From Candidatus Colinaster equi (GTDB lineage: Bacteria; Bacillota; Clostridia; Lachnospirales; Lachnospiraceae): a stretch of DNA of 64,000 bases. The notes beneath the pieces were generated by a model. It searched no databases and was not told the origin of the DNA. It saw only the letters and a list, made by a program, of their open reading frames with translations. Location: assembly GCA_018064425.1 (NCBI GenBank), contig JAGHVF010000020.1, forward strand, positions 59,611 to 123,610, read 5' to 3'. The translations under genes and the position numbers were made by a program. Positions 46,901 to 55,021 of this stretch are shown in pieces (the first letter of the stretch is position 1; every line of letters starts with the position of its first letter).

Positions 46901-49435
46901 AAGAGGATGATTACTTCCTTTTACCTCATATGCATATGTTTTTTCCTGACCGGCATATATTGTCTTATTATCAAGATTCTTTACTGTAACCATCGGTTTC
47001 TCATTGTTAATAACGAAATTCCAAGTAGTTTTCTGCTTATTTTCGGTACGCTCAATTGCAAACTGCTTATAGCCAATTGCTTTAATTGTATCCTCATTCA
47101 CGTCAAGATAAACCGCATCATCTTTAACAACCTTCAACAGGTCGTCTGATTTAGCCTTATTTAGAGAACTGATTTTCCAAGTTGCCGTCGATGGATCCTT
47201 TACATTTAACTGTGAAAGATTTGAAGACATACCGGTACTCGCAATCTTTACTTTATTGCCACAATCAAGATTAACAACCGAATCAAAGTTCTCTGTATAT
47301 TCACCTTCTCCATCACTGACAAATATTCTGTCTGTTGGCTTGATTTCATAGGTAAACACAATAACTGAATTTGTCTGATCAAGAGTAATACAAAATTCTT
47401 CCGGATTGGCTATTTTGTTCTTTTTGCTCGTCTTATTCCCAAATATCTGATAATAGTATGTTATATTATCTTTTCCGATATAATCGTTCTTATATCCATC
47501 AATGCCACTATCCGTCTTTTCTCTACCACGTATGCAAACATCAATGCTCTCTCCGACATTCAATTTCTTTGAATCGGCAAAATCATAAATATATAATGTA
47601 TCCTTAGGTCTCTCAACTCCAAATCTGTTCAAAATAGCAGTTGCCGTACGATACGAAGCATCATCCACATGCAGTAAATTGATACTATGTCCATCAAATT
47701 CAGGTTCCATCACATTATCATCAAATACAATAAATGCGTTAGTTCTGACATAGAACTCAATCTCTTTTCCTGCCAAAGAAGTTGTGTCCACAGCCATACA
47801 TAGTATACCGTTCTCATCATCATAATCTATTACGAATACTTGAGAATCTACACCGTTAATCTTATATGCAATACTTCCAATCGGAACTTTTTCACAATCA
47901 TTTGATTTAACACTGATATAGATATGCTCTGTTCCCTCAGGAATCTCATACTTTCCTTTATCATTTAATGTTAACTCCTCGGCATCTTTTTCCTTAGATG
48001 TCTTAACACTGTCTATCCCAATATATTTTTGAGCAACACCGTCTATTCCGACATTAAACTCACCTACGACAGCCGACTTAATTGCCCCAACAACAACACA
48101 TATTTCCGGAGTTGTGGGATATTCCGTGTCATAATTCAGTGCATAGACTCCCTCAGAATATACTTCTACATCTGTATCTGTCCCTTTATACTTTACAGAC
48201 TTTATCTCATATTTTTCTTTGAAAGCTTCATCTATAGCGATATTAAGATATTCATATCCCGAATCACCATATACAGAAAGTTTCTTGTAATCATCGCCGG
48301 CTAAGAATTTCTTATAAGCAAGCTCTGCATCATCATTTATCTCTGCATACGTTGTATTACCTGTAATTGAAACATTAACTATTTTCAACTCACTTTCAAA
48401 ATACACATCAAAACGATGCAACTCATCATTAGGTTCAATAGTAGCATCTATATCCGTTGTCTTGTTTTTTACAACCTTATAGGTCTTTTCAGGATTGGTC
48501 AGTTTGTATTTTTTAGCAAAATCATCCTTAAGCTCCAGTTTGTATGTTCCTTGCGGCACGGAAAGTTCACTGTATTTTTGCGGTTCCTCACCTGTTTTTT
48601 GAGGGACTGATACAAGGTAAACATTACTTACATCAAGGGGTACTGCCCAGTCGCCGCAAAAGAAGCCCCCGGTATATCTGACATCGCCGTACATAGGCTC
48701 GATTTCCTGAGAAATCACAATACTACCGCGGATTTTCTCGCCTTCTATCGTATATACATTTTTCTTGTTAGGCATAAGTTGATACTGCTTTTCTCCGCCT
48801 TTTTCGGCTACAGTAACATCTATTGAATTGTTATAGAAACCTGCATTGCTCTTAAGTTTGAATGTGAAATTCTCTCCATAGCAGACAGTTTTTCCCTCTT
48901 CAATACTTCTTCCTTTTTCGTCTGTTAATCCGTATGAAACACCACCAATATTTACTTGTGCGGAAATTTCATATGCACAAGCCTTTACAACAACCGGTAT
49001 AATCTGCTCATCCTGAACTTCCGTTATCGTACATATACCTTCTTCAGCCGCATTGTTGCCGGCACTGATAAGTTCATAGATTCCCTGATACTCATCTTTT
49101 ATGGCAACCGTGAATTCTACATTGTCGACATCCGTTTCACTAAATTCGTAGCCGTCCACTATCCTTTCCACAGATACACCCTGGCCGGTGGTGATTTGTA
49201 TTACATCATCTGTGCATTCCGGAATTTCATTTCCATTTTCATCCTGCACTTTGAAATGTACTACATCATAACCGGGACGGGATTGTACCGCCATCATATC
49301 ATCATTTTCACTGTCTGCAATTTCACTCGCATAAACAGCATTTGCCCCGTTTACATTTGGCAAAAATGTTGCAACCATAACAATTGCCAAGAACATTGCA
49401 ATAATTCTATTTGTCCATTTTAATCTGATTTTCAT
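43901..49435 (-). CDS. Giant exported protein (~1844 aa) of unknown function
   Basis: MKIRLKWTNRIIAMFLAIVMVATFLPNVNGANAVYA signal peptide preceded by GGAGG; Ig-like segments such as YTVTAVATDGSGNGSASRTFVV. Confidence 0.75.
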   Translation of the reverse strand: MKIRLKWTNRIIAMFLAIVMVATFLPNVNGANAVYASEIADSENDDMMAVQSRPGYDVVHFKVQDENGNEIPECTDDVIQITTGQGVSVERIVDGYEFSETDVDNVEFTVAIKDEYQGIYELISAGNNAAEEGICTITEVQDEQIIPVVVKACAYEISAQVNIGGVSYGLTDEKGRSIEEGKTVCYGENFTFKLKSNAGFYNNSIDVTVAEKGGEKQYQLMPNKKNVYTIEGEKIRGSIVISQEIEPMYGDVRYTGGFFCGDWAVPLDVSNVYLVSVPQKTGEEPQKYSELSVPQGTYKLELKDDFAKKYKLTNPEKTYKVVKNKTTDIDATIEPNDELHRFDVYFESELKIVNVSITGNTTYAEINDDAELAYKKFLAGDDYKKLSVYGDSGYEYLNIAIDEAFKEKYEIKSVKYKGTDTDVEVYSEGVYALNYDTEYPTTPEICVVVGAIKSAVVGEFNVGIDGVAQKYIGIDSVKTSKEKDAEELTLNDKGKYEIPEGTEHIYISVKSNDCEKVPIGSIAYKINGVDSQVFVIDYDDENGILCMAVDTTSLAGKEIEFYVRTNAFIVFDDNVMEPEFDGHSINLLHVDDASYRTATAILNRFGVERPKDTLYIYDFADSKKLNVGESIDVCIRGREKTDSGIDGYKNDYIGKDNITYYYQIFGNKTSKKNKIANPEEFCITLDQTNSVIVFTYEIKPTDRIFVSDGEGEYTENFDSVVNLDCGNKVKIASTGMSSNLSQLNVKDPSTATWKISSLNKAKSDDLLKVVKDDAVYLDVNEDTIKAIGYKQFAIERTENKQKTTWNFVINNEKPMVTVKNLDNKTIYAGQEKTYAYEVKGSNHPLTKDNVKIYKANGDPADKINIKDVSDKNITIEALAVDASTDKATYYVDIVNANGESLLKAGKKLKLNVAVLDSKFKAQNIEYVRSDEDNIYFKVKGLTAETENLYTSISITADAIVAEGETLNSLYKEHPEVCEPFKNNTVIKVPVKNSTTDDKTTTQNYRFTFNLMQKKSGGSETYKSSEVKLGTAYANRALYYETNLKIKALSASKNVYTGQRDIQIATPVFSKESSSNKVIYLKDNKGQIETNNYGDIEGNAYDPESGNLVINLPAEVTPGKHILTFEAYAPSGYIKSSVSMIINVKIGIESIALTVPSSTYYIGNKDITISPKLHYYNETHRPMYDATIKPTTCKATYRIDAKNKELLSYITINPSNGKVKISKNLSKVFDRIKSNGDSFCIFATAADYPGTEVYKPIGYVDREIKYTITLTKDGVSDYLKNNNEIRAYITTPYYNEKNEYWEKEERRDIAIIDKKNKTKTEFTVSEAKGLSFKAYRSASDKDDDKFANNRHVYDVTWKVSGPISKEDYQIFDNGLLKFNYAKPGTYTVTAVATDGSGNGSASRTFVVKKDSCKLGLYENSSDSVTQSEDINDWFVYQAEDYAIIPVNDEETGPLFEINEYERFYDKMEHNYQVKISGGVITRNERGLFSYKPTEEYTTITLINKNKGSDGKRVQQDKVYKIHNLCFANTNSDFDKVKITTAKTMANTYYEGKEPTKVRFEITKLPSIVVDKGEGHTGYYLSLTKNYKEKSKDPNPEFMEMFEEMYCSEIMTENGKYYAEYTQREPSTWGTTDLVAGTYKLDGYIGYGQMDDDNLGVLNKKPIATTLTILPNNLKATWVGGKTTKIKMDGNVTGKQVQLVAAEADTDYFKRSKNKNVAEVRITDIEYDIDTLNIFKESLVSDEKLFTASSENGNIVFTYKAENFDALKEAVIDAARGTTVAKGSLTQKAAAKMTAKPNKSGVYDMNKVNPVIKGRFTYEIVGTDAVGYERVSNLTQNFEITLTNPK

Positions 49436-49536
49436 CATTTCCTCCGTATCCGGCATTTTCGTCTGACATTATATCAATATTTTTTTCAAATTGCTATATA
49501 ACCTTTGCTATAACACATATTCACTCGATTATACCA

Positions 49537-49989
49537 CTAATATCCCAAATATCTCATAAATGCATCTAATCCCTCTGTTATATCGTCAAAAGTCTTATCA
49601 AAATCGCCTGTATACCAAGGATCCGCAATCGCTCTTGGATGTTCCGTAAAATCAAGAAGGTTAAACATTTTGTGATCCACATCATCGCCTAACATTCTTA
49701 ACATATATTTCATATTAAGCTCTTCCATTCCGATAATGTAATCATATTTATCGTAATCCGCTCTAACCAATTGACGCGCACGATGTCCGTCACATCTTAT
49801 TCCGCTTTGAGCTAAACGTCTGACTGCCGGCGGATACACTCCATTGCCTATCTCCTCTGTTGATGTAGCCGCAGATTCAATATGGAACTCCTGCGAAAGT
49901 CCCCTTTTTGCAACCAAATCCTTCATCATATATTCACACATCGGGCTGCGGCATATGTTGCCCCAGCAGACAAACAAAACTTTTATCAT
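49537..49989 (-). CDS. Low-molecular-weight protein-tyrosine phosphatase
   Basis: MIKVLFVCWGNICRSPMCEYMMKDL (CX5R P-loop) ... EHPRAIADPWYTGDFDKTFDDITEG. Confidence 0.95.
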   Translation of the reverse strand: MIKVLFVCWGNICRSPMCEYMMKDLVAKRGLSQEFHIESAATSTEEIGNGVYPPAVRRLAQSGIRCDGHRARQLVRADYDKYDYIIGMEELNMKYMLRMLGDDVDHKMFNLLDFTEHPRAIADPWYTGDFDKTFDDITEGLDAFMRYLGY

Positions 49990-50218
49990 TGAATTTTCTC
50001 CTAAATTTTACCGAAAAATGCCGTGTTTTCGCCACTATTTTCAGCATTTCCAGGTCACAGTGAAGATAAGGCAAAATGGCAATATATAGCGAATTATAGC
50101 AAAGTGTGGTGACCAAATCGTAGTCAAAATGGTAGTTAGTAGTCGAAAAATGACTACTATGACTACTTATGCACAATCAGTTTATCATGAATACCAACCT
50201 AAAAGATAGAATAAAATA

Positions 50219-50242
50219 CACGGTAGCCTTTCGACTACCGTG
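50219..50242 (-). terminator. Hairpin downstream of the SLATT gene, probable terminator
   Basis: CACGGTAG (50219-50226)/CTACCGTG (50235-50242); minus-strand continuation TATTTTATT is only modestly U-rich. Confidence 0.45.
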
Positions 50243-50263
50243 AAACTAAGCAAACTATTTTTC

Positions 50264-50815
50264 TCACTTATTCCTTAAAGACTTTGGCAAAAACATATCT
50301 ATTTCTTCGTCTGTGAATGTATAATCTTTTTTTACTTTGAGCGATTCAGATGCCATATCACAAGCTTTTTGTGTTGTTGCCGGAGCATCTACATACAATT
50401 TATTGAGCCTTTCCATTATGCCTTCATAAATTGCCTTATTCTCATCTAATTCGTTTTTTTCATATTTTATATTGGCTATCACATTTAATAATTCATTTCG
50501 TATTCCTATGAACTGATTTGCTGCAGCTTTATTCCGTACTTCCAATGTTCTTAAATCAAAACTTTTAAAATATGCTGTAATTCCCAATGTTATAAACGAT
50601 GCTACTGCCGTTAGTACCTGGGCGATAATATTCGTGTAAAAACAGATTGTAATTATACCGCAAGATGTAAGTGCGGCCACGATAATATTAATTGTCTCTA
50701 AGCATTTATACTCCTTGGCATATATTTCTGCCTGTTTCTCATGTGTTTTGTGAGTCCATACCACACTTGCATAATTTTGGCGAACAACATCTAATAATAT
50801 TTTTTGCTTTTCCAT
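50264..50815 (-). CDS. SLATT domain (two-TM putative effector) protein
   Basis: 183 aa; two TM helices INIIVAALTSCGIITICFY / IAQVLTAVASFITLGITAYF followed by helical LEVRNKAAANQFIGIRNELLNVI; adjacent to a CD-NTase. Confidence 0.8.
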   Translation of the reverse strand: MEKQKILLDVVRQNYASVVWTHKTHEKQAEIYAKEYKCLETINIIVAALTSCGIITICFYTNIIAQVLTAVASFITLGITAYFKSFDLRTLEVRNKAAANQFIGIRNELLNVIANIKYEKNELDENKAIYEGIMERLNKLYVDAPATTQKACDMASESLKVKKDYTFTDEEIDMFLPKSLRNK

Positions 50816-50832
50816 AATATCTCCTTACATAA

Positions 50833-51654
50833 TTAAACCATGTGTCTTAAAACTTTACCCAAAGTATCCCACCCTTTATTCGAATCAATAGTAGAATTAC
50901 TTCCAGGTGCACGAAGTGTTGGCTTTATAATACCATTAAGTGACATTTCGTTATACTTACGATACAGCATTTCTTCATACGTTTCATTTCCTGCTGTGTG
51001 TTGCTCATTTTCTCTTCTAAAATGCCAACCTCCAATGTTTAACGATACAAAAGTATCTATGAGAATACCCGATAATTCATAGCTTGAATAATTAGTGTCT
51101 CTTATATATCTAATGTGTTTGCAGGTATCATATAACAGTCCATTGCTTTTTTCATTTATTCCCTTCATGGCGTCTTGCTCTGCTTTAGGATTTGTACTCA
51201 ACCAGTTTCCACCCATATGTGTATTAGGATATTTATATGTTCCATCCCATCCAAAAACGGATGCATTTTTAAATGCCGGTAATATTTCAAACTTCATATC
51301 ATCCGAAAATTTAACTACAACCACTTGACCATCGCCTTTCACAATTGTTGTTGGATAAGTTTCTAAGATAGCATCCTTTACAGCTTGAAGAAGCCTGGAC
51401 TGACCATTTCCACTGCCATTTGAAAAACGATCATATTCATCTTCCGGCAGTTCAATAAGAACGTCTAAATCACTTGTCTTTATTGCTGTCCCTCTACCAT
51501 ATGACCCAACATAAAAGCTATGAGCCGTGTCACTCGAAATATTCCAAAACACACTATTAACAGCTTTTGTTATCCTCTTATATCGTGTTGATATCAATGA
51601 TCTTGTATCCGCGTCTATAACGTGAACATTTTGTTTTACGATTGAACTCATCAT
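50833..51654 (-). CDS. CD-NTase / SMODS-type nucleotidyltransferase
   Basis: GSYGRGTAIKTSDLDVLIELP (GSxxRGT...DxD) with downstream acidic MKFEILPAF; AAAGGAGGAATAT upstream. Confidence 0.88.
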   Translation of the reverse strand: MMSSIVKQNVHVIDADTRSLISTRYKRITKAVNSVFWNISSDTAHSFYVGSYGRGTAIKTSDLDVLIELPEDEYDRFSNGSGNGQSRLLQAVKDAILETYPTTIVKGDGQVVVVKFSDDMKFEILPAFKNASVFGWDGTYKYPNTHMGGNWLSTNPKAEQDAMKGINEKSNGLLYDTCKHIRYIRDTNYSSYELSGILIDTFVSLNIGGWHFRRENEQHTAGNETYEEMLYRKYNEMSLNGIIKPTLRAPGSNSTIDSNKGWDTLGKVLRHMV

Positions 51655-51675
51655 ATATTCCTCCTTTATTCTTAT

Positions 51676-51704
51676 ATTTTAATTTTAACACTTTATGTGT
51701 CCAA
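51676..51704 (-). promoter_or_regulatory. Candidate sigma-A promoter for the CD-NTase/SLATT operon
   Basis: Minus strand TTGGAC - 17 nt - TAAAAT. Confidence 0.55.
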
Positions 51705-51732
51705 TATTTAGTACTCAAAGCGCAGACTGTAT

Positions 51733-51766
51733 CAAAAAAAGAAAAAGCACTCCTTTTCTGGAGTGC
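51733..51766 (-). terminator. Intrinsic terminator after integrase remnant
   Basis: Minus strand GCACTCC-AGAAAA-GGAGTGC followed by TTTTTCTTTTTTT. Confidence 0.8.
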
Positions 51767-51784
51767 CTAATCCCGTTTCTGTAT

Positions 51785-52060
51785 TTATATAACCTTAAAC
51801 ACCTTCTGTGTTATCGGTTTCTCTTCCTTTTTCTCGATGGCCTCCTGTGCTTTTCTGAAATCTTCCATCTTTCGCAGTTCTTCTTCGGCATCTTCAAGAC
51901 CAAGGTGGGTGTACACATTCATCGTTACCCCTATGTCTGAATGCCCCATAAGGTATTGAAGAGTTTTAGGATTCATTCCGCCTTTCGCCTGATTGCTGCA
52001 ATAGGTATGTCGGCATACATGAGGAGTGATATTCGGTATTTGTACCTTATCCCATCCAAT
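51785..52060 (-). pseudogene. C-terminal remnant of a Tn916-like tyrosine integrase
   Basis: Reading through upstream of the ORF-track start gives VQIPNITPHVCRHTYCSNQAKGGMNPKTLQYLMGHSDIGVTMNVYTHLGLEDAEEELRKME; no N-terminal part upstream. Confidence 0.85.
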
Positions 52061-52063
52061 CCA

Positions 52064-52090
52064 CCGTAGTGTAGTTTTGACACACTACGG
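52064..52090. repeat. 9-bp perfect inverted repeat at the integrase breakpoint
   Basis: CCGTAGTGT-agttttgac-ACACTACGG. Confidence 0.7.
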
Positions 52091-52444
52091 ATAGGATACG
52101 ATTAGTATTACTAAAGTCAGTTTTATTTCTCTCAGTCTTATTACTTTGTCCTTTTGACATTTCTGTACATTTTCATAAGACATTTCCTGAGGTATGATTT
52201 TCATACTTCCCGCATGTCCTTTTAAGACTACTATGGTATGATTTGGACACACGAGAGTAAGTTATCCACATCTAGATATGGCAAATAGAATCTCCATCAT
52301 TTTGAATCACATCCTTTCTTTTGAATATTTGTTGATACTGCACAAACATTTTTGTGAAATATCACAACGAAAAATCGGTATATTGTGTAGACACATTTTT
52401 GCATTTTACCCATGATCCTGCTTACACAAATTTTAAACAGCAAC

Positions 52445-52475
52445 AAAAAAGCCCAAACTACAAGGAGTCTGAGCT
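52445..52475 (-). terminator. Intrinsic terminator downstream of the GyrI-like gene
   Basis: Minus strand AGCTCAGACT-CCTTGT-AGTTTGGGCT (with G-U pairs) followed by TTTTTTG. Confidence 0.65.
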
Positions 52476-52560
52476 TTGTCATACATTTATAAAACTGTCT
52501 GTTTACCGATTTTGGGGTATAAGAAACACACCAATAATATAGAATATGTGTTCGGCTTTG

Positions 52561-53199
52561 TCAAGTGCCTTTTCTTCTAATAGGATGCCTAATTACTGTC
52601 TTCATTTTCTCCGGAACTACTTTTCTTGCATCACTCAAATAAATCTCGTGATGTAGACGCTTATCTGTAATATCAAGCTCATACCCCTGTTCTTCCGTGA
52701 ACTTGTGCATAGCATCAACTGTAGCAGGCTCGTCATCATAAGAACCGAGATGCATACACTGGACACATAAGCCCTCTTCAATAGTCAGGAACTCAACCTT
52801 AGAAAAATCTAGTTTTTTCTTTTTTGTCGCCTCATTTACTGCCCAATTGAAATCATATTCGCTCACAAAATCCGGAAGGCGTATCACAGAAATCCAGCGA
52901 AAATCTTCCTTGTGTGTATAATCAATACCGTCCTTACCGTCCATCCACCAAAAGCCCTCCAACGGTGGAACCACATAATCGAAGTATCCATCTATCTGAT
53001 GGTCGCCTTTCTTGCTCATCTTGATAGTAAAAGCTATCCCATATAACAGTCCTATTGCAGCTTTATATTCACCATTTTCATCGTTTGGATTGCCTTTGCC
53101 ACGAATCGCAATATAATTCATCTTTGGAACCATAACAATTGTCGGCTCCGACTTTGGCATATAAATCTCTTTGTATTCCTTCTTGTAGTCAAATGCCAT
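52561..53199 (-). CDS. GyrI-like small-molecule-binding domain protein
   Basis: YIAIRGKGNPNDENGEYKAAIGLLYGIAFTIKMSKKGDHQIDGYFDYVVPPLEGFWW. Confidence 0.85.
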   Translation of the reverse strand: MAFDYKKEYKEIYMPKSEPTIVMVPKMNYIAIRGKGNPNDENGEYKAAIGLLYGIAFTIKMSKKGDHQIDGYFDYVVPPLEGFWWMDGKDGIDYTHKEDFRWISVIRLPDFVSEYDFNWAVNEATKKKKLDFSKVEFLTIEEGLCVQCMHLGSYDDEPATVDAMHKFTEEQGYELDITDKRLHHEIYLSDARKVVPEKMKTVIRHPIRRKGT

Positions 53200-53202
53200 A
53201 TC

Positions 53203-53493
53203 TTACCCCCTAAGTCGTCTTACTCTTTCATCCACATTCTTCGTAAACTCTTCTTCTGACATCTTCGGGTCCCGAGTTCCCAATATCAATGCACACGGTA
53301 ACTTATCACACTCTCCGCAAGAATGAAAACCATTCTGAATTCGACTGCAATAATATATGGGACACTCTTTTTCGTCCGGTGCATGAAATACCTTGCCACA
53401 TACAGCATTGCAACCCTTACACATTTCTCCATAGCAATAACATGTACTGCAGTCTGAGCCGCAACAACTGATCATTTCGTTAAGATCACTCAT
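53203..53493 (-). CDS. DUF3795-like Cys-rich protein
   Basis: MISCCGSDCSTCYCYGEMCKGCNAVCGKVFHAPDEKECPIYYCSRIQNGFHSCGECDKLPCALI. Confidence 0.8.
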   Translation of the reverse strand: MSDLNEMISCCGSDCSTCYCYGEMCKGCNAVCGKVFHAPDEKECPIYYCSRIQNGFHSCGECDKLPCALILGTRDPKMSEEEFTKNVDERVRRLRG

Positions 53494-53851
53494 CTCCCAA
53501 AATCTCCTTTTGCTTTTTCTTGCTGAGGCTCCCAAGCACAATCCTGTATGCCTTTTCAAGCAGATCCATTAGGATTTCATCCGGCACATTTCCATCCGTT
53601 TTAACTGAGTTCCAATGCTGTTTGTTCATATAATAGCCGGGAATTATATCTTCATATTGTTTCCTCCAGAAATCACCCTCCAGCGGTTCCAATTTCAGAG
53701 TAATGTAATAAGGTTTGTCGTTATCATCCAGACAAATTGCGGCAAACATCTTTCCTCCGATTTGAAATCGAATCCAGTTCCAATCCTTCTGCAAATCTTT
53801 AATCACTCCTGTTTTTTTCATCAGATACTCTTCAATCCAAGGATATTTCAT
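53486..53851 (-). CDS. MmcQ/YjbR family protein
   Basis: WNWIRFQIGGKMFAAICLDDNDKPYYITLKLEPLEGDFWRKQYEDIIPGYYMNKQHWNSV. Confidence 0.85.
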   Translation of the reverse strand: MKYPWIEEYLMKKTGVIKDLQKDWNWIRFQIGGKMFAAICLDDNDKPYYITLKLEPLEGDFWRKQYEDIIPGYYMNKQHWNSVKTDGNVPDEILMDLLEKAYRIVLGSLSKKKQKEILGDE

Positions 53852-53855
53852 ACCG

Positions 53856-54770
53856 TTATTTCCTCCTGCTGTAATTCTTCCGCATAGCTTCAATCGTAGC
53901 TCTTACCTTCTCACGGACTTCCCCAGGTTCAAGCACCTCTGCCTTATCTCCGAATGTCATAATCCAGGTAATCAGATTCTCCATATCCGTATAATCCGCT
54001 GTAAATAGAAGTCTGCCATCATCATTCTCTGTAAAACATGATGTTCCGAATTCTTCCACCAACCGCCACTTTTGGTCCGCTTCAAACAAAGCCTTCACTT
54101 TGATCCCACCAGGAAAGATTTTCTCATTAGAAAGATCAGGCATTGAAGCCTCTCTGCATACAAATGTCTTGTCTATTCTACAGACTTGATCCATGCGGTT
54201 CAGCTTGAACAGCCTGTAATCCTTTCTTTTCAAGCACCATCCCCACAGATACCAACTCGACCATCGAAACACTAAGTAATATGGTTCAACAGTTCTCTCA
54301 GTTTCACCTGATGGTGCATAATACCGAAACTTAACCAAATGTCTGTCTCCGATTGCATCCTGTATGGTCTCTATCTTTGGAGCAAGCGAATCACGATACC
54401 ACGATGACAGATTGATAAGAATGGAATCCCTGCCAGTGATGAACTCAGAGGATCCAGCCTGGATCTTTTCCATCAGCTGACCGTAATACCGGCTTCCGCT
54501 TACACTATCTAGACTCCGAAGCCCTGCAAGAATCACCTGCATGTCCCGGGATGTCAAAATAGTCCTGTCCATACGGTATCCATCCATAATGGAGATACCC
54601 CCTCCAGCTCCCTGCATAGTGCGAATCGGTATTCCTGCTTTGCAAAGAGCATCTATATCCCTGCCTATTGTCCTTCTGGACACCTCAAAATATTCAGCAA
54701 GCTCAGGGGCTGTTACCATTTCTTTCTGCAACAGTATTGATAATATTCCAATCAACCTGTCAATCTTCAT
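53856..54770 (-). CDS. HTH-WYL transcriptional regulator (YafY-like), copy 1
   Basis: MKIDRLIGILSILLQKEMVTAPELAEYFEVSRRTIGRDIDALCKAGIPI; WYL-region VEPYYLVFRWSSWYLWGWC. Confidence 0.92.
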   Translation of the reverse strand: MKIDRLIGILSILLQKEMVTAPELAEYFEVSRRTIGRDIDALCKAGIPIRTMQGAGGGISIMDGYRMDRTILTSRDMQVILAGLRSLDSVSGSRYYGQLMEKIQAGSSEFITGRDSILINLSSWYRDSLAPKIETIQDAIGDRHLVKFRYYAPSGETERTVEPYYLVFRWSSWYLWGWCLKRKDYRLFKLNRMDQVCRIDKTFVCREASMPDLSNEKIFPGGIKVKALFEADQKWRLVEEFGTSCFTENDDGRLLFTADYTDMENLITWIMTFGDKAEVLEPGEVREKVRATIEAMRKNYSRRK

Positions 54771-54803
54771 ATGCTCACCCTTTCTTGTATATCCTAACGC
54801 AGC

Positions 54804-54829
54804 AAACAAGACAACATTGTGTCTTGTTT
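54804..54829. promoter_or_regulatory. 10-bp perfect inverted repeat, candidate operator of WYL regulator 1
   Basis: AAACAAGACA-acattg-TGTCTTGTTT immediately upstream of the 54770 start. Confidence 0.6.
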
Positions 54830-54839
54830 TGGATAAATT

Positions 54840-54883
54840 ATTTCCTGTACCCTTTTGAGAGTACGTTTGAGAGTACAGGAAAT
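54840..54883. repeat. 11-bp inverted repeat containing a direct repeat
   Basis: ATTTCCTGTAC (54840-54850)/GTACAGGAAAT (54873-54883), with TTTGAGAGTAC at 54854-54864 and 54866-54876. Confidence 0.6.
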
Positions 54884-55021
54884 ATTCATGTCGCTTTAGT
54901 CGGATAGCCCTCTATGTTGTCCTATCATATTTGAAAACTCCCAAAAACATGCTATCGCAACGAATTAAGTAACATTTTTTATCTTTTCGGGGTTTTCTAG
55001 TCGAATGCATGTTACGCTCCT

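Noticed and set aside
52297-52482. 61-aa minus-strand ORF
   Set aside because: It overlaps the terminator hairpin of the GyrI-like gene and has no recognisable family or good RBS.
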